Part shown: piece after piece, positions 42,328 to 51,449 of the stretch
Layout: every line of letters starts with the position of its first letter
Numbering within the stretch: position 1 is the stretch's first letter
Source of the DNA: Rhynchopus sp. YZ270_cl-10
Taxonomy: Eukaryota > Euglenozoa > Diplonemea > Diplonemida > Diplonemidae
DNA length: 64,000 nt
Direction: 5' to 3'
Assembly: GCA_964035575.1 (NCBI GenBank)
Contig: OZ037849.1
Span: forward strand, 1,426,001 to 1,490,000
Position numbers and translations under genes: made by a program
Notes under the pieces: generated by a model
What the model was told of the DNA's origin: nothing
The model's input: the letters and a program-made list of their open reading frames with translations, nothing else
Database searches by the model: none

Positions 42328-42669
42328 AAAATTCTGGGACGTGTAATTTTTGGGACGTACATAATATGGGACGTAACAAAACTGGGACATTTTGGATTTT
42401 TTTAAAATTTGGGACATTTTTACGTCCAGAATTGTCTGTGTGACCTTCCCCCCTCCCTCACCCATGCACTTCGGTGCAAACCGAAACGTGTCCAACAAAC
42501 AAAAAAAATATACATACTTGGGGCGGTTATGGCCCCCCCCGCTAACCAGGCGCACTCCAAAAAATTGACAAATACCCGGAAAACCGCCCTAACAATTCTG
42601 GGACGTAACAAAACTGGGACAATTGGGGAAAAATCTGAAACTTGGGACATTTTTATGTCCCAGAATTTT
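42328..42669. mobile_element. MITE with AAAATTCTGGGACRT ends
   Basis: Inverted ends, with subterminal direct repeats of 'gggacgtaacaaaactggga' at about 42369 and 42601. About 340 bp, non-coding. Confidence 0.6.
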
Positions 42670-42709
42670 CACGATTACCAATTTACGGTACATTTGACGA
42701 CATTGTAAT

Positions 42710-42744
42710 CAAGACCCTATGTATATCAGGGACTAAAGCCCCTC
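42710..42744 (+). promoter_or_regulatory. Direct repeat upstream of a type B gene, TATA-like, copy 1
   Basis: 'caagaccctatgtatatcag' then 'ggactaaagcccctc', repeated at 45249-45283. Both copies lie upstream of intact type B genes (43038 and 45907). Possible core promoter or RNA-end signal. Confidence 0.4.
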
Positions 42745-42787
42745 AGTGCCAGAGTCTTACCCCCCTTTTTTATGCTCCTCTCTAAAC

Positions 42788-43037
42788 ACGTTGTGTGTTC
42801 GTACGCATACGACAGTAGAATGCAACAGGCCAGCTCCGTCCCACCATCGCCCTGATGGCGTAACGGTGTTACTTCAGAAGCAGACACGCTACTTTCTCCT
42901 GCTACCATCATGGAACACATCTCTTTTGCTAAAGAGCACACAACCAAAACACCCCCTCTATACCCCACTGCATGACAGGTCACAGCATTTGACACATCCG
43001 TCCACCAAGGACACCTTACACAAAAAGCAGCACGGAT
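42788..43037 (+). promoter_or_regulatory. Type B leader region, copy 2
   Basis: Counterpart of 37496-37745, ending at the ATG of the intact gene. Confidence 0.6.
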
Positions 43038-45188
43038 ATGAAGTGTCTCGATGGTGTGCTTTCCATGGACGGGACACTGAGCGGCAAGGAGAAGGAGCGC
43101 CGCACACAGTACTTTCTCTTCTGCAGTGTGGGGCTGCTGTTCAGCACAGCGGGTCTGATGTCCTCGCTTAATTCCTATCAGGTGCAGCCTATCGATATCG
43201 TAGGAACACCCATGATCTTTGTTGGGTTCGGTGCAGGGCTTCTTGCAGTGCTGTGCAGAGTGCACTTGAGCACAGGGCTTGTCGTGGGCTCGTTGTACAG
43301 CATTGCAGCCGGCTTCTTCCTGTGGGATCTGAACGGCAGAACCTTCTCCACAGCAAAATGGGAGCTATTTGTGATCATCACCGACATGCTGCTTGTGATG
43401 CAGGTGCCCAAGGTGTACAGTCTGGGTCTCGTGTGTGTCATTGTCATGTGGTTGGTGGTGCTTGGTGTTGAGGAGAGCTTCAGGTTTGGTCTGCTTGACC
43501 TACCTGGGTTGACGCCGCAGGAGGGTGAGTACGGAAGGAAGTATTACAAAAGGCAGGAAGCCGAGTGCGACGCACTTCCGTGTCCAGTGCCTTTTCCCTC
43601 CCCTCCTGCAATTGGAGCAGTAGCTGTCTTCGTGATAGACTTCATCGTGACACGTGGTTTCGCACGTGAGGTGCTGAAGGAGCAGGAAGCAATGGAGCGG
43701 ACGATCAGTACTGTGCAGGAGATTGCGTCGTTGCTCGCAAAGTACGACGTGGAAGGTGTGGCACGGATGCTTGCGGCACGTGGCTCAGAGCTGCCTCAGG
43801 AGATGTACGAGACGCTGCAGACAATGGAGCAGAACCTGCGCCGCTACAAGCCCTACCTCCCTGCTGCGCTGTTTGAGGAGATGGAGGAGCAGGACGGGAT
43901 ACAGCAGGGGCGTAGGTCTGTGGCACCACCTGGTCAAGACTGTGAAACAGCGACAATTGTGTTCACAGACATACGTGCATCAACATCGATCTGGGAACAT
44001 GCACCTGAAGGGATGCGTGCTGGGCTGAAGATCCACAACACTGTGATACGCGAGGTGATGCAGATGTTTGGTGGGTACGAAGTGAAGACGCTTGGTGATT
44101 CTTTCATGGTTGCCTTCGCATCAACACAGGACGGGGTGAACTTCGGTCTGCGTGTGCACGAACTCCTGCGTGAAGCTGTCTGGCCTGATTCACTACTTGA
44201 GGATGCACCAATCTGTGCTGAACAGGGATCACTTTGGGGAGGACTGACTGTGCGCATTGGTGTGAACACAGGCCCTGTGAGTGTGGAGGAGAACGCACTG
44301 ACGGGACGGACAGACTACTTTGGCCACACAGTGAACGTTGCTGCCCGCCTTGAGAGCACATGCAAGCCTGGTGCTGTTGCCATCCCCTCTGACCTGTACA
44401 CATCTGAGTGCATGTCTTGCTCTGCTGTTGTTGGGGATGCGGAGGCACTGGACTTGAAGGGTGTGTCTGGGACAACGTTTGTGTGTTGTGTGTGGCCTTT
44501 GTCACTTGCGGGTCGCAAGCACAGTCCCCTTACTGAACCTCCTCTCAAAGAAGCCTCCGTTACGCTGAAGTGTGCAGACGTCCGAGACTTCGAGTCCAGA
44601 AGTTATTTCAGTACAAAAACCGACTCAGGTTCGTTGGGTTCATACGCCGGTGGACACACCGTGACACTTCCCTTTGAGGCAACTGTTGGCACTGTGCATC
44701 TTGCCGTTGGTGACGAGTGTGACCCTTCAGCACTGCACAACCTGAGCCTTGCCCTGACAAGACTCACAGTGGCACTGGACCAGAACGGTGGGACCTTGGT
44801 GACGCTGCTTGGGAGCCGTGTCTGTGTTGGGTGGAACCTGACCCGGCCAGCACCTGCACACATGGAGAACGCAGTGCGCTTTGCACAACGCCTTTTGGGG
44901 ACTGCAGTGCTGTCTGGTGCAGGGCTTGTGACGGGTTCGGTGCAGCACGGAGATGTTGGTGCTCGGAAGCAACGCTTTGTGACTGTGATGGGGCAGACTG
45001 TGTACCGGAGCTGGGCGCTGTGCGACACGGCACGGGAGGGGAGGCAGTGTTTGTACGAACCTCCGTTTGGGACTGTGCTTCCTGCTGCCTTGAAGTCTGC
45101 ACTGCAGGCTGAGGGCAAAGCACATGATGGGTTGTACCAAGTCCTTGCGATGAGGAGTCGCTTCTGTGATGAGATGGAGAAGACGTGA
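43038..45188 (+). CDS. Type B: six-helix membrane adenylate cyclase with tandem cyclase domains
   Basis: 716 aa, intact. Predicted ATP to cAMP. Helices about 25-44, 53-73, 81-97, 108-123, 129-145 and 191-205, with a Cys-containing loop (ECDALPCP, 177-184). Linker 207-280 (EQEAMERTISTVQEIASLLA). Domain 1, about 300-490: metal Asp 311 (FTDI) and Asp 354 (KTLGDSF), Lys 350 and Asp 426 (TDYFG) for adenine, Asn 433 and Arg 437 for the transition state. All needed residues are in one domain, so a domain 1 homodimer could be active. Domain 2, about 540-700, lacks them and resembles the single domain of type A proteins. The N-terminus MKCLDGVLSMDG and leader group it with the frameshifted copy at 37746. 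Confidence 0.9.
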   Translation: MKCLDGVLSMDGTLSGKEKERRTQYFLFCSVGLLFSTAGLMSSLNSYQVQPIDIVGTPMIFVGFGAGLLAVLCRVHLSTGLVVGSLYSIAAGFFLWDLNGRTFSTAKWELFVIITDMLLVMQVPKVYSLGLVCVIVMWLVVLGVEESFRFGLLDLPGLTPQEGEYGRKYYKRQEAECDALPCPVPFPSPPAIGAVAVFVIDFIVTRGFAREVLKEQEAMERTISTVQEIASLLAKYDVEGVARMLAARGSELPQEMYETLQTMEQNLRRYKPYLPAALFEEMEEQDGIQQGRRSVAPPGQDCETATIVFTDIRASTSIWEHAPEGMRAGLKIHNTVIREVMQMFGGYEVKTLGDSFMVAFASTQDGVNFGLRVHELLREAVWPDSLLEDAPICAEQGSLWGGLTVRIGVNTGPVSVEENALTGRTDYFGHTVNVAARLESTCKPGAVAIPSDLYTSECMSCSAVVGDAEALDLKGVSGTTFVCCVWPLSLAGRKHSPLTEPPLKEASVTLKCADVRDFESRSYFSTKTDSGSLGSYAGGHTVTLPFEATVGTVHLAVGDECDPSALHNLSLALTRLTVALDQNGGTLVTLLGSRVCVGWNLTRPAPAHMENAVRFAQRLLGTAVLSGAGLVTGSVQHGDVGARKQRFVTVMGQTVYRSWALCDTAREGRQCLYEPPFGTVLPAALKSALQAEGKAHDGLYQVLAMRSRFCDEMEKT

Positions 45189-45199
45189 GTGTGTTGTGA

Positions 45200-45216
45200 C
45201 AATTTCCATTGTGCAC
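45200..45216 (+). promoter_or_regulatory. Conserved 3' motif, copy 6
   Basis: CAATTTCCATTGTGCAC, 11 bp behind the stop. Confidence 0.5.
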
Positions 45217-45248
45217 AACTTTCAGTTTACGCGCACTATACTTCAATA

Positions 45249-45283
45249 CAAGACCCTATTTATATCAGGGACTAAATCCCCTC
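45249..45283 (+). promoter_or_regulatory. Direct repeat, TATA-like, copy 2
   Basis: 'caagaccctatttatatcag' then 'ggactaaatcccctc'; see 42710-42744. Confidence 0.4.
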
Positions 45284-45906
45284 GTGTTCTGTACGTACAG
45301 ATGTATGCATTAATGTGTCACATGGTAGCGACACACAGCACAAATCTCCTCCCTGCTACGACCTAGCCATCTTTTTTCCCGACCAAATTTGCGCCTCAGG
45401 ATTTCTACTCCTTTATAGACTCTGCCGTACTGCGAAACGGGCAGTACCCCGACCGGACCCGACAGAGGATTCGCGTCCCTGTGTTTGCAATGATACCAGT
45501 TCATCTGGCTGATGAGTGGAAGCGGGAGTAGCACATATCAGATATGGTTGGGTGCCCACCCCGGTACAGTCTGTCATGTACCAAGGTACACTGTCACGAG
45601 TGGGCATTGTATTTCAAATTAGCTTTTCTTTGGCAACTGTTTGCGGCCTGCTCGGTCATCCCTTGCACCTTCGCATCTGTGAGCCACCTGACGCGAATGA
45701 GGCTTTTGTACTGTTAGTTTCCGTCCACATGACTGTGGCCACCCTTCTTATGCATTTATTTTAGATCTTCCATTCTATTTCTGTTCTTCCACAATATTTG
45801 TACACCTGTTCTGCACAGGGCGGTTTTGACGAGAGCTGTGGCATTGTTGCTTGTACCCAATCCACTCATACACCCTACAGGACACATACTAGGGAAGGGG
45901 GTAGGA
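45284..45906. other. Spacer between two type B genes
   Basis: No gene seen. Holds R2 copy 2 (45578-45618) and, at about 45550-45572, 'gtgcccaccccggtacagtctg', which resembles the cyclase TM4-TM5 coding stretch and may be a tiny relic. Confidence 0.4.
45578..45618 (+). repeat. Dispersed repeat R2, copy 2
   Basis: 'gtaccaaggtacactgtcac' then 'gagtgggcattgtatttcaa'; see 32857-32905. Confidence 0.55.
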
Positions 45907-48051
45907 ATGCAGTATCTGAATGATGCTCTGTCCTTGGACGGGACGCTGAGCAGGAAGGAGAGGGACAAGCGAACGCAACTCTTCGCCTTTGCCAGCATTG
46001 GCGGTGTCTTAGTAATACTTGGGTATCTTGCCACTATTCAATTGCATGTGCACCACCACATCTACCGTACGGGTACGATGATAGGCTTCAGTGGGTGTCT
46101 TCTTCTCGTTGGTGCGATACTCTGCAAGGTACGTCTCACAACACCACGTGTCGTGGGATTGCTGTACTTTCTCGCAGTGGCAATGTTCCTGTGGGATCTG
46201 GGTTCTCGTGCAGTGTCCAACATCCAATGGCCTATGTTCGTACTCGTCATCGACCTGCTGCTTGTGATGCAGGTGCCCACACGGTACAGTCTGGGTCTTG
46301 TGGTGGTCATAGTTATATGGCTGGTGTTTCTTAGTGTTGAGGAGAGCTTCAGGTTTGGTCTGTACGACATCCCAGGGATGGCAAAGCAGGAGGGTGACTA
46401 CGGACGGCTGTATTACAAAAACCTTCACTACTCCTGTGACTCGCCACCCTGTCCTCAGTCGTTTCCCCCTACCACACTGGTTCCTGCAGTAGCCGTCTTC
46501 GTGATGGACTTCATCGTGACACGTGGTTTCGCAAGTGAGGTTCTGAAGGAGCAGGAAGCAATGGAGCGGACAATTAACGCTGTGCAGGAGATTGCGTCGT
46601 TGCTCGCAAAGTACGACGTGGAAGGTGTGGCACGGATGCTTGCGGCATGTGGCTCAGAGCTGCCTGAGGAGATGTACGAGACGCTGCAGACAATGGAGCA
46701 GAACCTGCGCCGCTACAAGCCCTACCTCCCTGCTGCGCTGTTTGAGGAGGAGGAGGACGACGACGGGATACAGCAGGAGCCTAGGTCTGTGGCACCACCT
46801 GGTCTAGCCAACGAGACAGCAACAATTGTGTTCACAGACATACGTGCATCAACATCGATCTGGGAACATGCACCTGAAGGGATGCGTGCTGGGCTGAAGA
46901 TCCACAACACTGTGATACGCGAGGTGATGCAGATGTTTGGCGGGTACGAAGTCAAAACCATCGGCGATGCCTTCATGGTTGCCTTCACATCAACACAGGA
47001 CGGGGTGAACTTCGGTCTGCGTGTGCACGAACTCCTGCGTGAAGCTGTCTGGCCTGATTCACTACTTGAGGATGCACCAATCTGTGCTGAACAGGGATCA
47101 CTTTGGGGAGGACTGACTGTGCGCATTGGTGTGAACACAGGCCCTGTGACTGTGGAGCAGAACGCACTGACGGGACGGACAGACTACTTTGGCCACACAG
47201 TGAACGTTGCTGCCCGCCTTGAGAGCACATGCAAGCCTGGTGCTGTTGCCATCCCCTCTGACCTGTACTCATCTGAGTGCAGGTCTTGCTCTGCTGTTGT
47301 TGGGGATGCGGAGGCACTGGACTTGAAGGGTGTGTCTGGGACAACATTTATTTGCTGTGTGTGGCCTTTGTCACTTGCGGGTCGCAAGCACAGTCCCCTC
47401 AAAGAACATTCCGTGTTCAAGGTCGCGTCCGTCCCTGACTTTGAGTCCTGTGCGACTAGTGTGAGGACTTCCTCAGGTTCGCTACGTGCCGAGAGCGTCG
47501 CATATTCTTTTCGTGCAAACCCCATGACACTTCCGTTTGAGGCAACTGTTGGCACTGTGCATCTTGCCGTTGGTGACGAGTGTGACCCTTCAGCACTGCA
47601 TAACCTGAGCCTTGCCCTGACAAGACTCACAGTGGCACTGGACCAGAACGGTGGGACCTTGGTGACGCTGCTTGGGAGCCGTGTCTGTGTTGGGTGGAAC
47701 CTGACCCGGCCAGCACCTGCACACATGGAAAACGCAGTGCGCTTTGCACAACGCCTTTTGGGGACTGCAGTGCTGTCTGGTGCAGGGCTTGTGACGGGTT
47801 CGGTGCAGCACGGAGATGTTGGTGCTCGGAAGCAACGCTTTGTGACTGTGATGGGGCAGACTGTGTACCGGAGCTGGGCGCTGTGCGACACGGCACGGGA
47901 GGGGAGGCAGTGTTTGTACGAACCTCCGTTGGGGACTGTGCTTCCTGCTGCGTTGAAGTCTGCACTGCAGGCTGAGGGCAAAGCACATGATGGGTTGTAC
48001 CAGGTCCTTGCGATGAGGAGTCGCTTCTGTGATGAGATGGAGAAGACGTGA
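45907..48051 (+). CDS. Type B: six-helix membrane adenylate cyclase with tandem cyclase domains
   Basis: 714 aa, intact. The most divergent membrane module of the set (MQYLNDALSLDGTLSRKERD; TM1-TM2 loop ATIQLHVHHHIYRTGT; Cys loop SCDSPPCP), yet domain 1 is near-identical to the others: FTDIRAST, EVKTIGDAF, WPDSLLEDAP, TDYFGHTVNVAARLES. The 49-residue joint between the domains is private (ASVPDFESCATSVRTSSG). Domain 2 again matches closely (LLGSRVCVGW, HGDVGARK). The start is the ATG following 'gggggtagga'; the frame is open 27 codons upstream. The contrast of a diverged N-terminus with near-identical catalytic DNA suggests homogenisation of the 3' half. Confidence 0.9.
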   Translation: MQYLNDALSLDGTLSRKERDKRTQLFAFASIGGVLVILGYLATIQLHVHHHIYRTGTMIGFSGCLLLVGAILCKVRLTTPRVVGLLYFLAVAMFLWDLGSRAVSNIQWPMFVLVIDLLLVMQVPTRYSLGLVVVIVIWLVFLSVEESFRFGLYDIPGMAKQEGDYGRLYYKNLHYSCDSPPCPQSFPPTTLVPAVAVFVMDFIVTRGFASEVLKEQEAMERTINAVQEIASLLAKYDVEGVARMLAACGSELPEEMYETLQTMEQNLRRYKPYLPAALFEEEEDDDGIQQEPRSVAPPGLANETATIVFTDIRASTSIWEHAPEGMRAGLKIHNTVIREVMQMFGGYEVKTIGDAFMVAFTSTQDGVNFGLRVHELLREAVWPDSLLEDAPICAEQGSLWGGLTVRIGVNTGPVTVEQNALTGRTDYFGHTVNVAARLESTCKPGAVAIPSDLYSSECRSCSAVVGDAEALDLKGVSGTTFICCVWPLSLAGRKHSPLKEHSVFKVASVPDFESCATSVRTSSGSLRAESVAYSFRANPMTLPFEATVGTVHLAVGDECDPSALHNLSLALTRLTVALDQNGGTLVTLLGSRVCVGWNLTRPAPAHMENAVRFAQRLLGTAVLSGAGLVTGSVQHGDVGARKQRFVTVMGQTVYRSWALCDTAREGRQCLYEPPLGTVLPAALKSALQAEGKAHDGLYQVLAMRSRFCDEMEKT

Positions 48052-48063
48052 GTGGTGTTGTGC

Positions 48064-48080
48064 CAATTTCCATTGTGCAC
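48064..48080 (+). promoter_or_regulatory. Conserved 3' motif, copy 7
   Basis: CAATTTCCATTGTGCAC, 13 bp behind the stop of the last complete cyclase gene. Confidence 0.5.
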
Positions 48081-48255
48081 TTTCACCTGCTCTGTTCGTA
48101 TCTCCAAAAAATGGTACACCAGGTGTACAGTACCTATTATTAATGCGCAGTAGGTCCGCCCCCTTTTACCGATCATTTAGGCCACCCCAAAGAACACCCC
48201 AAACACCTCCACACACACACAGAACAGCAGGGTGCGCCCCCTCACCTCTACCATT

Positions 48256-50265
48256 ATGCGACCTATTGAGAGAGGCGGGAGGAAGCCGAAATTCACAAAT
48301 TCGAACGCACTTATGATTGTCTTGGCAGGCACGCTGTTCAACCTGTACTGGGGGTGGGCACGAGAGAAGCGGTGCAACTTGGAGGCACGTATTGTGCAGG
48401 ATGAGTTGGAACGTGAGGTGCGTGACGGCAAGGCCTGCGAATGCGAGGTGAAGACGTGCCCGACGTGTCACGTCTGCGATCCTTGCCTCTGCCCAGTCTG
48501 CCCAGTCTTCGACGATACATCAACACAAAAACTTCCCTGCCCGAACGACTGCAACTCCGCCGGCTCCTGCAACCCCACCACAGGAACCTGCACCTGCACC
48601 GACCAGCACGTCGGCAAGGACTGCTCCCTGCCGGACACCGACTCCCTCCGCGACCTCGTCACCGTGCTTCTGCCAACCTCAAAGTCGGGGGGCATCCCTA
48701 GCCGCACTGCGTGGCTCAATTCTATCAAAAAAAAATACAAAGATCGGTCCCCTAAGGTCCTCGCATGCAAGGAAGGCGTGCACGCTGAGGAGGACACCGA
48801 CGAGCGCGACGACGACGACGTGACGTACCTCGACGACGACCGCGTCCGTGCCGGCAAACTCGGCTCCGAACTGAACGCCCTCCTCCACGAGGCCACAACC
48901 GAGTTGGTGTTGGTGGTCACGGATTCGACACATCTGAGCAAGGAGAGCGACCTCGACATGGCTGTGACCATGTTCAAAGAGACCTCCGTCGATATTCTCG
49001 GCGGCATCACCGAAGCACCCGACCACCTTCTCAACACCCCTTGCTATGATCTGGTGCACAAACGGTGGGAGCTCCACCACCGCCGCCCCCCCTTTGGATA
49101 CCGCCGGCACGAACGGTTCATGATGTACTGCGACACGACGTCTTCCATCTTTCTTGCACGCAAATCGGTTCTTCTCCGCCTGAAGGGCTTCAACGAAAGC
49201 TACTCTGGGATGTCCGTCATCTCGGACCTATTCCTCAGAGTGAAGCAAAGCAACAATGCCATTGCCTATCAAGCCAAGAACAGCACCTCTGCGTACCACC
49301 GCCTTGCGGACGTACCTACACGCCTCCCTGGGTACATCTTCATTGGGGTCGGTGCAGAGGTGATCTTCCCTATAGCAGGTCTACTGGAAGAAAGCTTTAC
49401 AAGAAACTTCGCTGAACGCCACCAAATCGAAGCCTACCACGACCGCAACGGGAAACAGGTCGGCAACGTTATTTGTATCAAAACCGGTGGAAATCTACAG
49501 CACTCAGTAGACGGTCGTTACGCACCTCTCTGCCATCGTCTCACCAGGCAGCGTGATTTTACCTTCATTTATGACCTTTGGATGAGCGAGGCTTTTCAAG
49601 GGGTTCCGATAGCTCCACCCAGGGTTTCGTCGAAAAAACACCGTTTTGGGGTTTCAGTTCATCACGGAAATTTGTTTGGTGCGCTGCGCATGGGTGAAGA
49701 GCTGCTCTGGGAGACAGACGGCGATTTTGATTTGGTTTCATTCAACTATACAAACGCGCAGCTCATTTCGAAGGGGCAGAAGCTGGTAGATAAACTGCAT
49801 GAAAACGGCTTTTCGGTGAGAATGCCGCATATGGGCAAATTAACGTATTTGAACGTTTTAAAAAATAAGACCGATTTTCAGATTTCGTTGCGTTCGACAA
49901 ATGATCCGAACACTGCAGGGAAACCACCACACCAGCATACGGTGCTGCTGAGGTACCAAGGCAGGGATGTGTATGTGAACGGGTTTTCGAATCCGTGGAA
50001 GGGCATTAAGAGTGATAAGGGGCACGACTACCGGGAGCAGTACCTCGCGCAGCAGCCGTGGGTGCTGCACTTTACATCGGAGAGCATTGGGTGCAAAGGA
50101 GGCTTCCACAACGCGTGCCTGCCGCCGTGCAACTCACCCACCTGGCGCATGGACCACAACTACTGCTCCGACGACGACCTCAGCAATGCGCACAGCCGGA
50201 ACCCTTTCCTCTGGAACACCCCTGGTGAGAAGGCATGGAAGGAGGAGGTGGCAATGTATCGTTAA
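48256..50265 (+). CDS. FKRP/LicD-like phosphosugar transferase with EGF-like stem
   Basis: 669 aa, type II membrane protein. A signal anchor at about 18-34 (ALMIVLAGTLFNLYWGW) follows a basic N-terminus, so the rest should face the Golgi/ER lumen. Next come a Cys-rich stretch (61-82), an EGF-like module (CPNDC at 95-99 to KDC at 121-123), a glycosyltransferase-2-like fold (about 130-370: DLVTVLLPTSKSG, ELVLVVTDSTH, SSIFLARKSVLLRLKGF) and a LicD-type domain (about 435-600) with HHGNLFGALRMGEELLWETD (469-488) and an Asp cluster DGDFD (488-492). This order matches fukutin-related protein, which transfers a polyol phosphate to glycans; the substrate here is unknown. An EGF module is unusual in that family. 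Start: first ATG in frame, after 'acacacacagaacagcag'. Base use shifts from GC-rich to AT-rich after residue ~440. Not related to the cyclases beside it. Confidence 0.75.
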   Translation: MRPIERGGRKPKFTNSNALMIVLAGTLFNLYWGWAREKRCNLEARIVQDELEREVRDGKACECEVKTCPTCHVCDPCLCPVCPVFDDTSTQKLPCPNDCNSAGSCNPTTGTCTCTDQHVGKDCSLPDTDSLRDLVTVLLPTSKSGGIPSRTAWLNSIKKKYKDRSPKVLACKEGVHAEEDTDERDDDDVTYLDDDRVRAGKLGSELNALLHEATTELVLVVTDSTHLSKESDLDMAVTMFKETSVDILGGITEAPDHLLNTPCYDLVHKRWELHHRRPPFGYRRHERFMMYCDTTSSIFLARKSVLLRLKGFNESYSGMSVISDLFLRVKQSNNAIAYQAKNSTSAYHRLADVPTRLPGYIFIGVGAEVIFPIAGLLEESFTRNFAERHQIEAYHDRNGKQVGNVICIKTGGNLQHSVDGRYAPLCHRLTRQRDFTFIYDLWMSEAFQGVPIAPPRVSSKKHRFGVSVHHGNLFGALRMGEELLWETDGDFDLVSFNYTNAQLISKGQKLVDKLHENGFSVRMPHMGKLTYLNVLKNKTDFQISLRSTNDPNTAGKPPHQHTVLLRYQGRDVYVNGFSNPWKGIKSDKGHDYREQYLAQQPWVLHFTSESIGCKGGFHNACLPPCNSPTWRMDHNYCSDDDLSNAHSRNPFLWNTPGEKAWKEEVAMYR

Positions 50266-50352
50266 GGAATGGGGAGGGGAGGGGAGGTAATGATTTTTTT
50301 TTGGTAGTTTTTCTTGTGGTGCGGAAGTCCGAACCTTACCAACCGGTACTGG

Positions 50353-50457
50353 TGTGACTGAGTGTGGGGATGCGTTCAAGAATTAAACTCTTCCCCCCAA
50401 ACCCCCTTTCATCTCTAGTTTTCTTTATCCAAACGTCGAGTGGACGCGTAATAATTT
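50353..50457 (+). repeat. 105-bp dispersed repeat, copy 1
   Basis: Identical to 62381-62485 except one base (50386 A versus 62414 C), same orientation, 12 kb apart. Begins tgtgactgagtgtggggatg, contains a C-rich run and 'ctctagttttctttatccaa', ends 'gtggacgcgtaataattt'. The sharp ends and near-identity imply a recent copy or strong constraint. It lies about 90 bp behind the FKRP-like stop. Confidence 0.85.
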
Positions 50458-51449
50458 TTTTCGCACGTTTTCAACTCTTGCGTTGTGGTGCTTCGCCGTT
50501 GGATTGCAACGGGGTGAAAAACCATATAAAGTAACACCACAAAGTCAAGTCATTTGCTTCACGGTGCTGCGCTGGAAGGGGAGGAAGACTTAATGATCAG
50601 AGGGTTTATTGACTCTGTTTGGCAGAGAGTGCAAGGGGAGGGGGAGGGGAGGAGGGGATGTGATCGTTGTTGGTATTATTGTATGTGTTTGTGATCGGGG
50701 TGGGTGGTGGTGGGGAAGGGGTTTTTTTTGGCTGCTCTTTTTATTTGAAGCTGCCCGCATTAACAACAAACAGTTTTAACCAAGAGGGGTGTGTGTGCAC
50801 GAGGCACATTCATCTCGCAAGCTTTCTTTTTTTAACCCCGAGGTGTAGTGACGTTCCGAGGACCTCACTTTACCTAGTTTCTTGCGAAACAACTAAAACA
50901 TACACAAAAATAGTAAATACCCCACAGAAATTGCTTTTTTGTTCGTTTCCAGACACTTCCACGTTTTCAAAGTGCTTCTTATTGTGTACTTCAAAACCCT
51001 TCTTCGCGTTGTTCGAGGATGTCAACTCATTTAGGGTGATGGTTCGGATGGCATGATATTTAGGCACACCGGCAGTAGCGCTCTTTCTTCGTCTGCAGCT
51101 GATCTTCCCCTTCCTGGACTACAGCACCACACAGCTGTTCCCCCGTCTCAGCGGTACTCTGTAACTGCAACATCTTTGCCTTCCTCGACCTCTCTCCTCA
51201 TGAATTTTTTTAGCGTCTACAATACACTGGCTGTCTCCCCTGAAGGAGGAAGCACTGGATATGTGCCGCAAGGTGAATTCGCTTTGTCCAGCGTCTCCCC
51301 GCGAGATGGTTCCGCGAGACCCTCTCGACCATTGTACCCCAGATTTGGAAGAACACAGTGGAGTCTTGCCCAGCGTGGCGAAGGACAGGTTCGAGCGCTT
51401 AGGGTATGGGAGCGGCACCTGGCCGCATCGCAAGCTGCAGTACTCACAG
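50458..51449. other. Intergenic region
   Basis: G-rich runs at 50636-50720, AT-rich 3' part, then moderately GC-rich DNA from about 51060 that continues into the transposase remnant. A 215-aa + strand frame at 51053-51700 overlaps the remnant on the other strand and has no recognisable domain, so I do not annotate it as a gene. Confidence 0.4.
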
